Assembly: GCF_021513275.1 (NCBI RefSeq)
Contig: NZ_CP090978.1
Coordinates: forward strand, 6,195,001-6,259,000
Source: Paenibacillus hexagrammi
GTDB lineage: Bacteria > Bacillota > Bacilli > Paenibacillales > NBRC-103111
Direction of reading: 5' to 3'
Length of the DNA stretch: 64,000 nt
Shown here: piece by piece, positions 9,018-17,632 of the stretch
How positions within the stretch are numbered: position 1 is the stretch's first letter
How the letters are laid out: each line of letters starts with the position of its first letter
The notes under the pieces: generated by a model
The model's database searches: none
The model's input: the letters and a program-made list of their open reading frames with translations, nothing else
What the model was told of the DNA's origin: nothing
Translations under genes and position numbers: made by a program

Positions 9018-9686
9018 TTACAAACACGCTTTAAAGATCATGCCACAGGGGCGTACTACAAAGGCTTTCGTATGTTAACCATGGGCTGGATGGATGGGCA
9101 TTCCTTCGTTCCGGTTGACTTCGCTCTTCGTAGTTCGAACAATTCCTACATCAATGGGGTCGCCGAGGGAATCGATAAACGATCTTCAGGTTACAAGGGT
9201 CGGCAAGAAGCCCTGCAAAGCGCACCTGCGAATATCGCCGCCAAGCTGAACGCGCTATTACAGCCGGCTTATCCGCACCCTACGCGCTTATGGACAGTCG
9301 GTTCACGCATGCTCCACTGATTCAGGAAATGCGCATGCGAGAGCCGTCTGCAGAGAGAGTTTCAAGGGCGATCTTACGATCTGCTCATCAGCCATACAAA
9401 GATTGTATTTGCTCGTTACATTTTGCTGGCCTGGCAGCATCGCCAGAGCACGGACCAACGGACCATTGGAGGTCTGTTCTATTTGCTGTGCGACGAAGTT
9501 GGCACGATGGACTGGATCGTTGCACTTCAACAATTAGTCGAACTGATGAATGAAGTTGCCTCAAAGGTAGGTAAGAGAATCTCGAAATTGATAAAGCGTC
9601 AACTCCAGGGTTGGATTGCCGGTTTACCCAGTTACATCAAGGTCTATTTGCCAATTTCTCATGACATTAATTTTTACTCGTTATGA
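9018..9686 (+). mobile_element. IS4-family transposase remnant
   Basis: Two pieces of an IS4-family DDE transposase. The first (about 9018-9320) reads DHATGAYYKGFRMLTMGW, DGHSFVPVDFAL and then IDKRSSGYKGRQEAL, the block after the first catalytic Asp. The second, in another frame from about 9350, reads REFQGRSYDLLISHTKIVFA and YILLAWQHRQSTDQRTIGG, the block around the final catalytic region, and continues to 9686. The N-terminus, the first Asp and a central stretch are gone, and I see no terminal inverted repeats. A dead insertion sequence. Confidence 0.8.
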
Positions 9687-9993
9687 ATACGCCGTCATAG
9701 TCATCTAAAATTAATACCTTTGTTTGTTCGTTAACAGAATCCAAATCATATGCCGTTTCAGAAGTTTTAAATGACTGTTCGGACGAAACACGCCTGAATT
9801 TTCCAAACTTAGTTGTAATCAAATCTGTTTCTTGCTTTAGCTTTTTCATTTCTCCTTCAGATATTTTCCTTGGTGACGAAACAGAAGAAGAACTATCTTT
9901 CACAGGTATTATTGATTTTGTAGCTAGACCTGCAAAAATAATACTTGCAACAACAAAACTAATAATCAAACTAACACGTTTTACCTTACTCAT
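9667..9993 (-). CDS. Small membrane-anchored hypothetical protein
   Basis: About 108 residues with one N-terminal hydrophobic segment (VSLIISFVVASIIFAGLA) after a basic start, a Ser-rich linker, and a hydrophilic extracytoplasmic domain ending VLILDDYDGVFITSKN. It is either a signal-anchored or a secreted protein. No family recognised. The ATG at 9993 (MSKVKRV) is preferred over the TTG at 10014 because GGATGGGG is then spaced 11 nt upstream. The gene is AT-rich compared with its neighbours and abuts the IS4 remnant, which suggests horizontal origin. Confidence 0.55.
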   Translation of the reverse strand: MSKVKRVSLIISFVVASIIFAGLATKSIIPVKDSSSSVSSPRKISEGEMKKLKQETDLITTKFGKFRRVSSEQSFKTSETAYDLDSVNEQTKVLILDDYDGVFITSKN

Positions 9994-10153
9994 AAAATTA
10001 CCAGCCCCATCCAATTATTATCCCTTTTATTAATTGACGCAGTAAACATGGGAATGTTTCTATGGTTTCACTTAATATTCCATTTTATTAGAGTCGTTGC
10101 GTTATCCTGCCAGTAGTTTAACGAAGTCAGTCAATCAGAACTCATATTAAAAT

Positions 10154-10206
10154 AGACTGTTGAGACTTTCTCAACAGTCTGAGCCCTCTTGCAAGGGCTT
10201 TTTTTA
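10154..10206. terminator. Double hairpin terminator region
   Basis: A perfect 12-bp hairpin (AGACTGTTGAGA / TCTCAACAGTCT, 10154-10180) is followed by AGCCCT / AGGGCT (10182-10199) with a T7 tail on the + strand. On the minus strand it lies just downstream of the DUF2269 gene, so it probably terminates that operon too. Confidence 0.7.
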
Positions 10207-10214
10207 ATCAATTA

Positions 10215-10667
10215 TTAAAATGGCTTAACGACCATAAGCGCCAATATGGCAATCATCAGCAGCTGTGCTGCTGCCTCAATGGGTACGATCTTTTTTATCA
10301 ATAATCTGAATTCGGCGGGTATTTCCTTACTCTGGTCCTGGCTTTCGGCAGTAAGCTTAAAGATCTTCTTCACACGCGGCTCAATCCATCCATCGATCAT
10401 GACGACCATGGAGAGCGATAACAGTATGGCTGTATTGAGCCATAATTGGGATAATCCCATCTTAGTTATGATCATAAGGCAGACACCGGTTAAAATGAGT
10501 ACGGTTCCGCCGATCTTGAGTATAATGGTAAGTTTGGAAGTCACCCCTAAAGCGAAGTGCAATTGGCCGACGGTTCTAGCAGATCTTCTGATGATAGGCA
10601 TTACGAATGCAGGGCCAATGACGGCGATCGAGGCGAATATATGAACGACCAGCAGTAATCCGAACAA
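10215..10667 (-). CDS. DUF2269-family integral membrane protein
   Basis: About 150 residues with four hydrophobic helices, beginning LLVVHIFASIAVIGPAFVMP and including LWLNTAILLSLSMVVMIDG and a final IEAAAQLLMIAILALMVV. This matches the DUF2269 small membrane protein family, function unknown. The start is a TTG with AAAGG upstream. It lies 18 bp downstream of the NAD(P)-binding protein gene on the same strand, so the two are probably co-transcribed under HxlR control. Confidence 0.75.
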   Translation of the reverse strand: MFGLLLVVHIFASIAVIGPAFVMPIIRRSARTVGQLHFALGVTSKLTIILKIGGTVLILTGVCLMIITKMGLSQLWLNTAILLSLSMVVMIDGWIEPRVKKIFKLTAESQDQSKEIPAEFRLLIKKIVPIEAAAQLLMIAILALMVVKPF

Positions 10668-10685
10668 GCCTTTATCCCCCTTCCC

Positions 10686-11414
10686 CTAGCGTATCGTGCT
10701 ATGGCTTTGATAGGCTAGACCAACCCTTTTTCTTTTAAATGCCCCTCCGAGTTCAAGATGATCCAACATGCATGCTACGACATCATCATACGTTACATTG
10801 AGCTCTTGAAATCGGCTGAACAAGTAACCGGCTATATCTGCCTCGGAATATTTCTTGATCGTCTCCGGCATCGGAATAGGCAAAATCTCCGTTGTTACAT
10901 GCAGATGAACCGGAGCCGGCAGCTCGCTTGAATCGATCATTGTGCCCGGACACATAACGGACCAATCAAGCTGCGTCCGCTGCAGCCTTTCGAAATTCCA
11001 ATTGTGATTCCTATACTCAAGTGGAAAGCCGGGTAAATGATTGCCGATAAGATCCGTATTCGGAATATCCAGCAGACCGGCTCCTCCCATCATCCATACC
11101 CGCCCGGAGAAGCTGGTTTGGAATTCGCATTGGCTGATTATGTTATCAACCATACGTATAAACTCTTCTCCCTGGCCCGCATGGCCGGCTGCAAGAATAG
11201 CGACGTCTTGATGCGCGAGCGCCTCACCGACACTCACCGGGTCCAAAATATCGTCTGCTATCACCTTTACTTGCTTTGCGTAATGCTCCCCTAGCTGCTC
11301 ATAGAGCTTCTCGGAATTTCGCACGAATGCGGTTATTTCATGCCTCATTTTTATCCCCTGAGCCAACACTCTTTTCCCGGTATTCCCCGTCGCTCCAAAA
11401 ACAATCATTTTCAT
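10686..11414 (-). CDS. NAD(P)-binding oxidoreductase (NmrA/SDR-like)
   Basis: A Rossmann-fold protein of 242 residues. The dinucleotide motif is at the very start: MIVFGATGNTGKRVL. A second block VAILAAGHAGQGEE follows the third strand, and WSVMCPGTMIDSS is the usual atypical-SDR segment. The classic YxxxK catalytic pair is not evident, as in NmrA-like and NAD_binding_10 proteins, which act as redox sensors or quinone/NADPH reductases. GAGGAGG precedes the ATG. It is co-directional with, and downstream of, an HxlR regulator, with likely HxlR sites in its promoter. Confidence 0.8.
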   Translation of the reverse strand: MKMIVFGATGNTGKRVLAQGIKMRHEITAFVRNSEKLYEQLGEHYAKQVKVIADDILDPVSVGEALAHQDVAILAAGHAGQGEEFIRMVDNIISQCEFQTSFSGRVWMMGGAGLLDIPNTDLIGNHLPGFPLEYRNHNWNFERLQRTQLDWSVMCPGTMIDSSELPAPVHLHVTTEILPIPMPETIKKYSEADIAGYLFSRFQELNVTYDDVVACMLDHLELGGAFKRKRVGLAYQSHSTIR

Positions 11415-11494
11415 TATTCGTTCCTCCTCTTGAATGAACCCTAATATTTGGTTAATTCAAGCTTAGCATCGCTCCAAAACGTTGTTAAGAACCC

Positions 11495-11527
11495 ACTTTA
11501 AAGTAGGGTACTTACTTAAAAGTAAGT
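11495..11527 (-). promoter_or_regulatory. Probable HxlR operator upstream of the NAD(P)-binding protein gene
   Basis: Two dyads: ACTTTAAAGT (11495-11504, perfect) and ACTTAC-TTAAAA-GTAAGT (11510-11527, perfect arms). They sit about 80-110 bp upstream of the gene start, between it and the hxlR terminator. Assignment to the neighbouring HxlR protein is inference. Confidence 0.5.
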
Positions 11528-11550
11528 TTAAGTAGTGAGGCCGCAGGAAG

Positions 11551-11580
11551 AAAAAAGCTGCCCGGGATCCATGGCAGCCT
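11551..11580 (-). terminator. Terminator of the hxlR gene
   Basis: Read on the minus strand: GCTGCC, 10-nt loop, GGCAGC, T6. It separates the hxlR gene from the downstream operon, so the latter needs its own promoter. Confidence 0.75.
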
Positions 11581-11596
11581 GTTGTTTGAACCAGCT

Positions 11597-11929
11597 CTAT
11601 AACGCTGACTCTTCATATTTCCGCTTATTATGATTTTCTCCCCAAGCACACATCACTTCCGCTACGGGAATCAAGGTTATGCCATATTCGCTAAGCGAAT
11701 ATTCTACCCTTGGGGGGACGTCTGGATAGACCGTTCTGTCGACGATGCCTTCTCGTTCCAAATCTCGGAGATGTTGCGAGAGCATTTTTTGCGAAACATC
11801 GGGAATTAGCTTTTCCAGGTCGTTGAATCTCTTTTTGGATTCTAACAAATGCCATAAAATCATAGGCTTCCATTTACCGCCTAAAACATGAAGAAGCGTC
11901 TCGACGGGACATTCACGCTGATGAATCAT
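11597..11929 (-). CDS. HxlR-family transcriptional regulator
   Basis: A 110-residue winged-helix regulator. The N-terminus MIHQRECPVETLLHVLGGKW carries the conserved cysteine found in YodB/CatR-type sensors of quinones and diamide, followed by WKPMILWHLLESKKRFNDLE, SQKMLSQHLRDLEREGIV and the wing PPRVEYSLSEYG. It is a closer match to redox-sensing HxlR proteins than the first HxlR gene in the window, which lacks this cysteine. It probably represses itself and the downstream reductase and DUF2269 genes. Confidence 0.88.
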   Translation of the reverse strand: MIHQRECPVETLLHVLGGKWKPMILWHLLESKKRFNDLEKLIPDVSQKMLSQHLRDLEREGIVDRTVYPDVPPRVEYSLSEYGITLIPVAEVMCAWGENHNKRKYEESAL

Positions 11930-12078
11930 TGACGAATCATCCCCTTACTTAAGAAGGAAGTGTATTTCCTGAAATTAACATAATAAAATTCTATGTTAGC
12001 GAGGCAATCAAGTCAATCATGAAATCGACCTACTGTCCTAATTCCTTCACCATGATTTTGTGTTAGAACTCGTTGTAT

Positions 12079-12414
12079 CTAAGCATTCGATACCCCTCCG
12101 AGAGAATCAGCAATGACGTCTCCTTCATCTAATTCGTCACTTTCAACCCCAGGGACTTTTGCCTCATCAGAGCAATATCTACCAGATGATGAGACAGACT
12201 CGCTGTCATCTTGTAGAGTGATTTTGTCAGCAATGACACGCACTAGTTGCCCGTGTTCGTTTGTAAATGCCCAGTATTCACGGTCCCTGTAACCAATATC
12301 CACTACGACATTAGGTTCACGATGCCCAGACAAATTATAAAATCGGTACGGCGCGAAAAGCAGTATGTAAATGGGCGCATCGACCATCATCACACCGCGT
12401 CTTCTTCTTAGCAT
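12079..12414 (-). CDS. Hypothetical protein
   Basis: An open frame of about 111 residues. The first part (DAPIYILLFAPYRFYNLSG) is hydrophobic-aromatic and is followed by a beta-rich REYWAFTNEHGQLVRVIADKI; the tail is acidic and Ser-rich (DDSESVSSSG, ESDELDEGD). No family recognised. It is isolated between divergent promoters with no obvious RBS, so it is a weak prediction. Confidence 0.35.
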   Translation of the reverse strand: MLRRRRGVMMVDAPIYILLFAPYRFYNLSGHREPNVVVDIGYRDREYWAFTNEHGQLVRVIADKITLQDDSESVSSSGRYCSDEAKVPGVESDELDEGDVIADSLGGVSNA

Positions 12415-12505
12415 GTAGCCTGTGTCGAGAAAGGTTTACGTAGGACCTCAACTTAGGATGGGAACAAAAACATGGGCTTTTTTACCTAGTTAAAATAAAG
12501 GAATA

Positions 12506-12533
12506 TTGTCAGCATTTGACGAATTGCTATAGA
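12506..12533 (+). promoter_or_regulatory. Candidate promoter of the kinase/GGDEF operon
   Basis: TTGTCA (12506-12511), 16-nt spacer, TATAGA (12528-12533). It is the best sigma-A-like pair upstream of the membrane protein that opens the operon. Confidence 0.4.
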
Positions 12534-12568
12534 AAAATAAGCGGATTAACGAATGAGGTGTAGGGCGA

Positions 12569-13736
12569 ATGAAGAAACGAGTCTTTTTAATTATTACGTT
12601 TATGTTGATTTTTCTTCTCCCGTTATTGGGCAGTTTGGCTAAGTGGAAAGGGCTTCCCCGGGTTACGGAGAATTTTTGGCTCAGGAAGCGGTCCAAGATC
12701 CGGGTTTCAGTTTGGTTTACTTTGTCTTTGGCGCCATTGTGGCGCTTGCTATTACCGTATTTCTTGTGTTTCCCGGATGGTTTGGCTTTAAGAAGACAGC
12801 TCCGGTAAAAAAAGCTGTTCCCGCCGCCGGTTATCCTAGCTGGTTCTGGTGGAGTTTGCCGGTGCTGTTCATCTGCTGGTTTATGATGTGGGCACGCCTT
12901 GATGTGCTTAAAGCAGCTGAAGCGTACACCTTTGTCCTTTGTGGTGGGCTTTTATTCTCATTTTGGATGGAATTGTGTACAAGCGAAACGGAGGCGTTTC
13001 CCTTGTTTCTAAGAAGCCTGCGGTCATGCAGCTGTTGGCGGTTGTTTCCTGCTTCAGCTGGTTTGCTTTTGAATATTTGAACTTCTTCGTGATGGAGAAT
13101 TGGTACTACCCGAACGGGCACGTATTTTCCAATTTCGGCAATATCTTTTGGTTTTCTTTATCCTATACGACCGTGCTACCTGCCATTGTGGAGTGGTACC
13201 TGCTGCTGCAAACTATTCCCTTCTTCAAAAACAGATACAGCAGCGGGCCTAAGCTCCAGGTATCGAATAAGGTTCTTATTGGCTTCTATGTCCTTGGACT
13301 GGTCTTGGCTTTTGCCATGGGGTATTATCCGTTCCTGCTTTTTTGGGTGCTTTGGGTAGCTTTGGTGCCATTGATCTCCGCTGCGATGGGGCTGACGGGC
13401 TTTTGGACGCCGTTTACACCGCTTAAGAAAGGGAATTGGTCACCGCTGCTGCTAATCGCAATTGCCACACTCTTCAATGGCTTCTTCTGGGAAATGTGGA
13501 ACTTTGGGAGTGAGTGGTTTCATGATGATCTGCCGACGAATCCAAATTATTGGAAGTACTCGGTGCCTTATTTGGACAAGTTTCATATTTTCTCGGAAAT
13601 GCCGATACTGGGCTACTTCGGTTACTTATTCTTCGGCGTGAACTGCTGGATTATGTGGCTGACAGCTGCTTATGTATTTAAGTTTAACCCCAGTTTTGAA
13701 CTTACAGAGGAAGCTGCAGCGAAGGGGAATTCATAA
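12569..13736 (+). pseudogene. Polytopic membrane protein, two single-base frameshifts
   Basis: Three frames read in series give one protein. The first frame is a start segment with TM1 (MKKRVFLIITFMLIFLLPLL). The second holds LVYFVFGAIVALAITVFLV. The third, from about 12940, runs WWAFILILDGIVYKRNGG to the end at 13736. Each junction is repaired by one base: C4 at 12656-12659 and T3 at 12938-12940. The restored product has about 389 residues and roughly ten membrane helices rich in Trp and Phe (FWEMWNFGSEWFH). Family not recognised. Its TAA overlaps the ATG of the kinase gene (TAATG), so the three genes form a coupled operon; a membrane partner or sensor for the kinase is plausible. The slips look like sequencing errors. 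Confidence 0.65.
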
Positions 13737-16700
13737 TGTGGAAAGGCTCAAATTATGTAGTGCTGGAGGTTATCTCCGATAATGGACATAAGGCTATCTA
13801 TCGGTGTCAGGATCCAAACACGTTAGAGAAGGTTATTATCAAAGCGTTACATGCGGAAGCCTCAACCTATGAGGAAGTGCTGAAATTTAGAAAGGAATAT
13901 CAGATCCTCTCGGAGCTCAGCAGGAACGTAAAAGGGATTGTACAGCCGGTAAAACTCGAGGATCTGGGCGGCCTCTACGCCATTGTGCTCAAAGATATCG
14001 AGGGGCGCTGTCTGAAAAGTATACTGGACGGTAGGACGCTCGATCAGGATACCATGCTGGATCTAGCTATCCAAATGGTCGAAATCGTGGGAGCTATTCA
14101 TGACAATCAAGTCATCCATCGGGATCTGAAACCTTCGAATTTGATCTGGAACGAGGAGACCGGACAGGTGCAGTTGATCGATTTCGATTTGTCCGTCAAG
14201 TTCGTCAAGGAGAAGCAGACGTTCCAGAATGCAGGGCTGATTGAAGGGACACTGCCCTATATCGCTCCGGAGCAAACCGGCAGAATTAACCGGAGCATCG
14301 ATTACAGAGCGGACTTCTACTCACTCGGTGTCATCTTCTATGAGATGTTTACAGGTGTGAAGCCTCATACCTCAGGCACGGTCATGGAGCAGATTTATTC
14401 CATTATTGCGAAGCAACCGCCGTCTCCGTATGAACTGACAAAGGGGCGGGTCCCTAAGACCCTGTCCGATGTCATTATGAAGCTGATGGAGAAATCCCCC
14501 GAGGACAGATATAGAAGTGCATACGGCATCAAGGCCGATTTGCAGAAATGTCGCGCGCACGAGGACCCTTTTCCGATCGGAAAGGAGGATCGTCTCCACC
14601 TGTTCCGCATTTCGCAGAAGCTGTACGGCCGGGATCAAGAGCTCCAGGAACTGCAAGCTGCTTTCAGAGAGAGTATAAGCGGGCAGGCGCAGCTGGTGCT
14701 GGTTTCGGGTGAAGCGGGTGTAGGGAAGACGGCGCTTGTCAATGAGCTTCAGACCTCGGTCTCGGAGGAGCAGGGTTACTTTATACAAGGCAAGTTTGAG
14801 CAGTATCATAAGAGCGTCCCGTTTAGCGCGATGCTGCAGGCTTTCCGCACATTGCTGGCACAGATGCTTCAGGGCGGAGGGGACTTGACGGAGCTTAAAA
14901 TGGCTCTAAGTCAACGCCTCGGCAATCATGCAGGACTGCTAACCAACATGATGCCCGAGCTTCAGGAGCTGGTTGGCGTCCAGCCTCAGATCGAGCCCTT
15001 GAACCCTACAGAGGAGTCCAACCGGTTTTTGTTAGCCTTGATTTCGTTCATAGAGTGTGTGATCGGCAATGAGAAACCGCTGGTCCTGTTCTTGGATGAC
15101 CTTCAGTGGGCGGACATGTCCAGCATTCAAATCCTGGAGAGGCTGGCGGGCAATGCTGAGCTGAAGAGGTTGCTTGTAATAGGCTCTTACAGGGACAATG
15201 AACTAGCGAACGGGCATCCTGCGGAGCCCAATATTGAAGCGCTTAAACAACGTCATAATGTACGGTATATGGCACTTCCCCATTTACGCGTTCAAGATGT
15301 CCAAGACTTAGTACAGGCTACACTCGCTTCCAGTGAAGGTTCGGTAGCCGAAGAGCTGGGGCATATGCTCTATGTAAAAACGACGGGGAACCCGTTCTTT
15401 ATTAACGAGGTCATGAAGGATTTGCATAAGAGCCGCGTGATCGCTTTCAATGACCGTCTAGGTGCTTGGCAGCTGGATGCGGCGAAGATCAGCGAGATGA
15501 CGGTAAATGATAACATCGTGGATTACTTAATTGACAAGATCAGGCGTTTCCCAGAGAAGCATCAAGCGATCCTGAGTTTAGGGGCCGTCATCGGGCAACG
15601 TTTTGAATGGAAGCTGCTCCCTCTTCTCAGTGGAGGGGACGACGTGTCTGTCACCCAGGCTCTGCTTCATGCCGTTCATGAGGATATTTTGGTTCCCTTA
15701 GATCCAGATCACTATCAGCTGCTCGCGGCAGGGTCCGAAGAGCTGCCTTCTGTGCAGTTTGCTTTCCAGCATGATAAAATCCAGCAGGCGCTCTACCAAA
15801 TGTTGAAGGTTGAAACGAGGAGCAGGCTGCATCTTCACATCGGCCGGCAGCTGCTGGACTTCTTGACTCCGCAGGAGCTGGAAACGGCTGTTATCGACGT
15901 GGCCAACCATATGAGCCTGGGAATTGAGTATATCGTTGAGCAGGATGATCGGGATGCCCTTCTTGATATTTATGTGCGCGCGGCAAAACGGGCTAAGTTG
16001 ACGTACGGGTATACGATGGCTTTGGATTTTTTGAGAATGGCGATGACCCTGTTGACGGCGAAAGCCTGGGAGACGGATTACGACCAAACCTTCCTGATTT
16101 ACAGACTGTATGCGGAGTGCTCCTATTTGACACATCGCATTGAAGCGGCTGATCAGGCTGTCAGCGTCTTAATCCATCAGGCTTCTAGCAGCCTTGTGCT
16201 GGCTTCGGTCTACGAAATGCAATCCAATCACTATACGTATCTCGGAATGATGAAAGAGTCTATTGAAGCCGGGAAAAAGGGACTAAAGACTTTAGGGCTG
16301 CCTGTTCCGCGCAAAGTCAGTATGGCTTCCGTGCTGCGGCAGCTCGTGAAGGTTAAGCTGAGCCTGAGGGGCAGAACGACGGAGGAGCTTCTGGAGGGTC
16401 CGGAGGTAACCGATGAACGGATCAAGATGATGATGAGGCTGTTGGTCAGCTTTATTCCTCCCGCTTTTATATCAGGCGAGCAGAACCTATTTGGCTGGGT
16501 TGTCTTGAAGAAGGCGTACCTGTCGGCCCGTTACGGCAACAGTCCGGAATCCGCCGGCGCCTATATCGGCTATGCCATCCTGCTCTCCGGTATGGGAGAT
16601 CTCAAGGGCGCTCGGGATTTTGGCCGGCTTGCTGTTGATCTGAATGAGAAGTTTGGTGACCTACAGTGGCGAAGCCTTGTCTACGTGCTGTACACGCTCT

Positions 16701-17632
16701 TCTGCCATAGCTGGAGCTATTCGTGGGACACGCTGGAGCAGAGATATAAGATGGCTATCGACTCCAGTCTCATGTCGGGTGATTTATTGTATTTAGCCCA
16801 CGCGTGCTACTATATGAATTTATGGAATCCTTCCATGGAGATTGAGCAATATCTGCAGGAAAGCGCTCGAAGCATTTCGATGATCGAGAATACGAAGTAC
16901 AAGGAAGCACTGGCAACCGCTAAGCTGGCAAGGCAAAAGTTCCGATGTCTGGCCGGTGAATGGGAGAACCCGCTGTCGCTGGACGACGATACGTTCAGTG
17001 AGGCGCAGTATCTAAGCGAGTTAACGGAGGCTAAATACTACTCGGGCATCGCGATTTACTATATAACAAAGATTCAGCTGTCCTACATGTACGGGCACTA
17101 CGAGCAGGCGCTGCCTTATATCGAAAAAGCCTATGAACATATCGGCACCCTGGCAGGGTCTGCTTTTATGGAAGAATTCTCGCTGTATACGTTCTTGAGT
17201 TTAGCTGCCTGCTACCCTAGCTTCACCTTAAGGAAAAGGGTACAAGCGCGCAAACGGATGCAGAAGGAGCTAGGGCGTATGAAGAAGTGGGCGTTACATT
17301 GCCCGGAAAACTTCCTTACGCAGTATGAATTGATGCAAGCTGAGTTCGCAAGGCTGTTCAGCACGGATGAAACAGCGGAGCGGCACTACAATAACGCCAT
17401 CCAAGCCGGCAGCAAGCGCAGCTTCATCAGGTATAAAGCACTCACCAATGAGCTGGCAGCCAAGTATTATGACGCCCGGGGACTAGGAGAGATGGCGGGA
17501 TTCCTGTTGCGAAAGGCGGCTTATTCCTACTCGGTGTGGGGAGCCAAGGGGAAGGTCAGTCAGTTGGAACATGAGTACCCAGCTTATCTGGGGGAGTTAA
17601 CCGGACCTCTCTACTGGCGGAAAGAACTTTGA
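13736..17632 (+). CDS. Ser/Thr protein kinase fused to STAND-type ATPase and helical repeats
   Basis: A 1298-residue cytoplasmic signalling protein. Residues about 8-270 are a Hanks-type kinase: HRDLKPSNL has the catalytic Asp at 130, and GTLPYIAPEQTGR is the activation-segment end. The metal-binding DFG motif reads DFD (149-151). Residues about 295-650 are an AAA/STAND ATPase with Walker A GEAGVGKT at 325 and Walker B LVLFLDDLQWAD. The rest is alpha-helical, TPR-like, as in regulatory scaffolds. This is the front half of the large kinase-ATPase-GAF-histidine-kinase proteins known in cyanobacteria and some Bacillota. Here the output half is a separate gene whose TTG start overlaps this stop codon, and it carries GGDEF rather than a histidine kinase. 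Confidence 0.9.
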   Translation: MWKGSNYVVLEVISDNGHKAIYRCQDPNTLEKVIIKALHAEASTYEEVLKFRKEYQILSELSRNVKGIVQPVKLEDLGGLYAIVLKDIEGRCLKSILDGRTLDQDTMLDLAIQMVEIVGAIHDNQVIHRDLKPSNLIWNEETGQVQLIDFDLSVKFVKEKQTFQNAGLIEGTLPYIAPEQTGRINRSIDYRADFYSLGVIFYEMFTGVKPHTSGTVMEQIYSIIAKQPPSPYELTKGRVPKTLSDVIMKLMEKSPEDRYRSAYGIKADLQKCRAHEDPFPIGKEDRLHLFRISQKLYGRDQELQELQAAFRESISGQAQLVLVSGEAGVGKTALVNELQTSVSEEQGYFIQGKFEQYHKSVPFSAMLQAFRTLLAQMLQGGGDLTELKMALSQRLGNHAGLLTNMMPELQELVGVQPQIEPLNPTEESNRFLLALISFIECVIGNEKPLVLFLDDLQWADMSSIQILERLAGNAELKRLLVIGSYRDNELANGHPAEPNIEALKQRHNVRYMALPHLRVQDVQDLVQATLASSEGSVAEELGHMLYVKTTGNPFFINEVMKDLHKSRVIAFNDRLGAWQLDAAKISEMTVNDNIVDYLIDKIRRFPEKHQAILSLGAVIGQRFEWKLLPLLSGGDDVSVTQALLHAVHEDILVPLDPDHYQLLAAGSEELPSVQFAFQHDKIQQALYQMLKVETRSRLHLHIGRQLLDFLTPQELETAVIDVANHMSLGIEYIVEQDDRDALLDIYVRAAKRAKLTYGYTMALDFLRMAMTLLTAKAWETDYDQTFLIYRLYAECSYLTHRIEAADQAVSVLIHQASSSLVLASVYEMQSNHYTYLGMMKESIEAGKKGLKTLGLPVPRKVSMASVLRQLVKVKLSLRGRTTEELLEGPEVTDERIKMMMRLLVSFIPPAFISGEQNLFGWVVLKKAYLSARYGNSPESAGAYIGYAILLSGMGDLKGARDFGRLAVDLNEKFGDLQWRSLVYVLYTLFCHSWSYSWDTLEQRYKMAIDSSLMSGDLLYLAHACYYMNLWNPSMEIEQYLQESARSISMIENTKYKEALATAKLARQKFRCLAGEWENPLSLDDDTFSEAQYLSELTEAKYYSGIAIYYITKIQLSYMYGHYEQALPYIEKAYEHIGTLAGSAFMEEFSLYTFLSLAACYPSFTLRKRVQARKRMQKELGRMKKWALHCPENFLTQYELMQAEFARLFSTDETAERHYNNAIQAGSKRSFIRYKALTNELAAKYYDARGLGEMAGFLLRKAAYSYSVWGAKGKVSQLEHEYPAYLGELTGPLYWRKEL

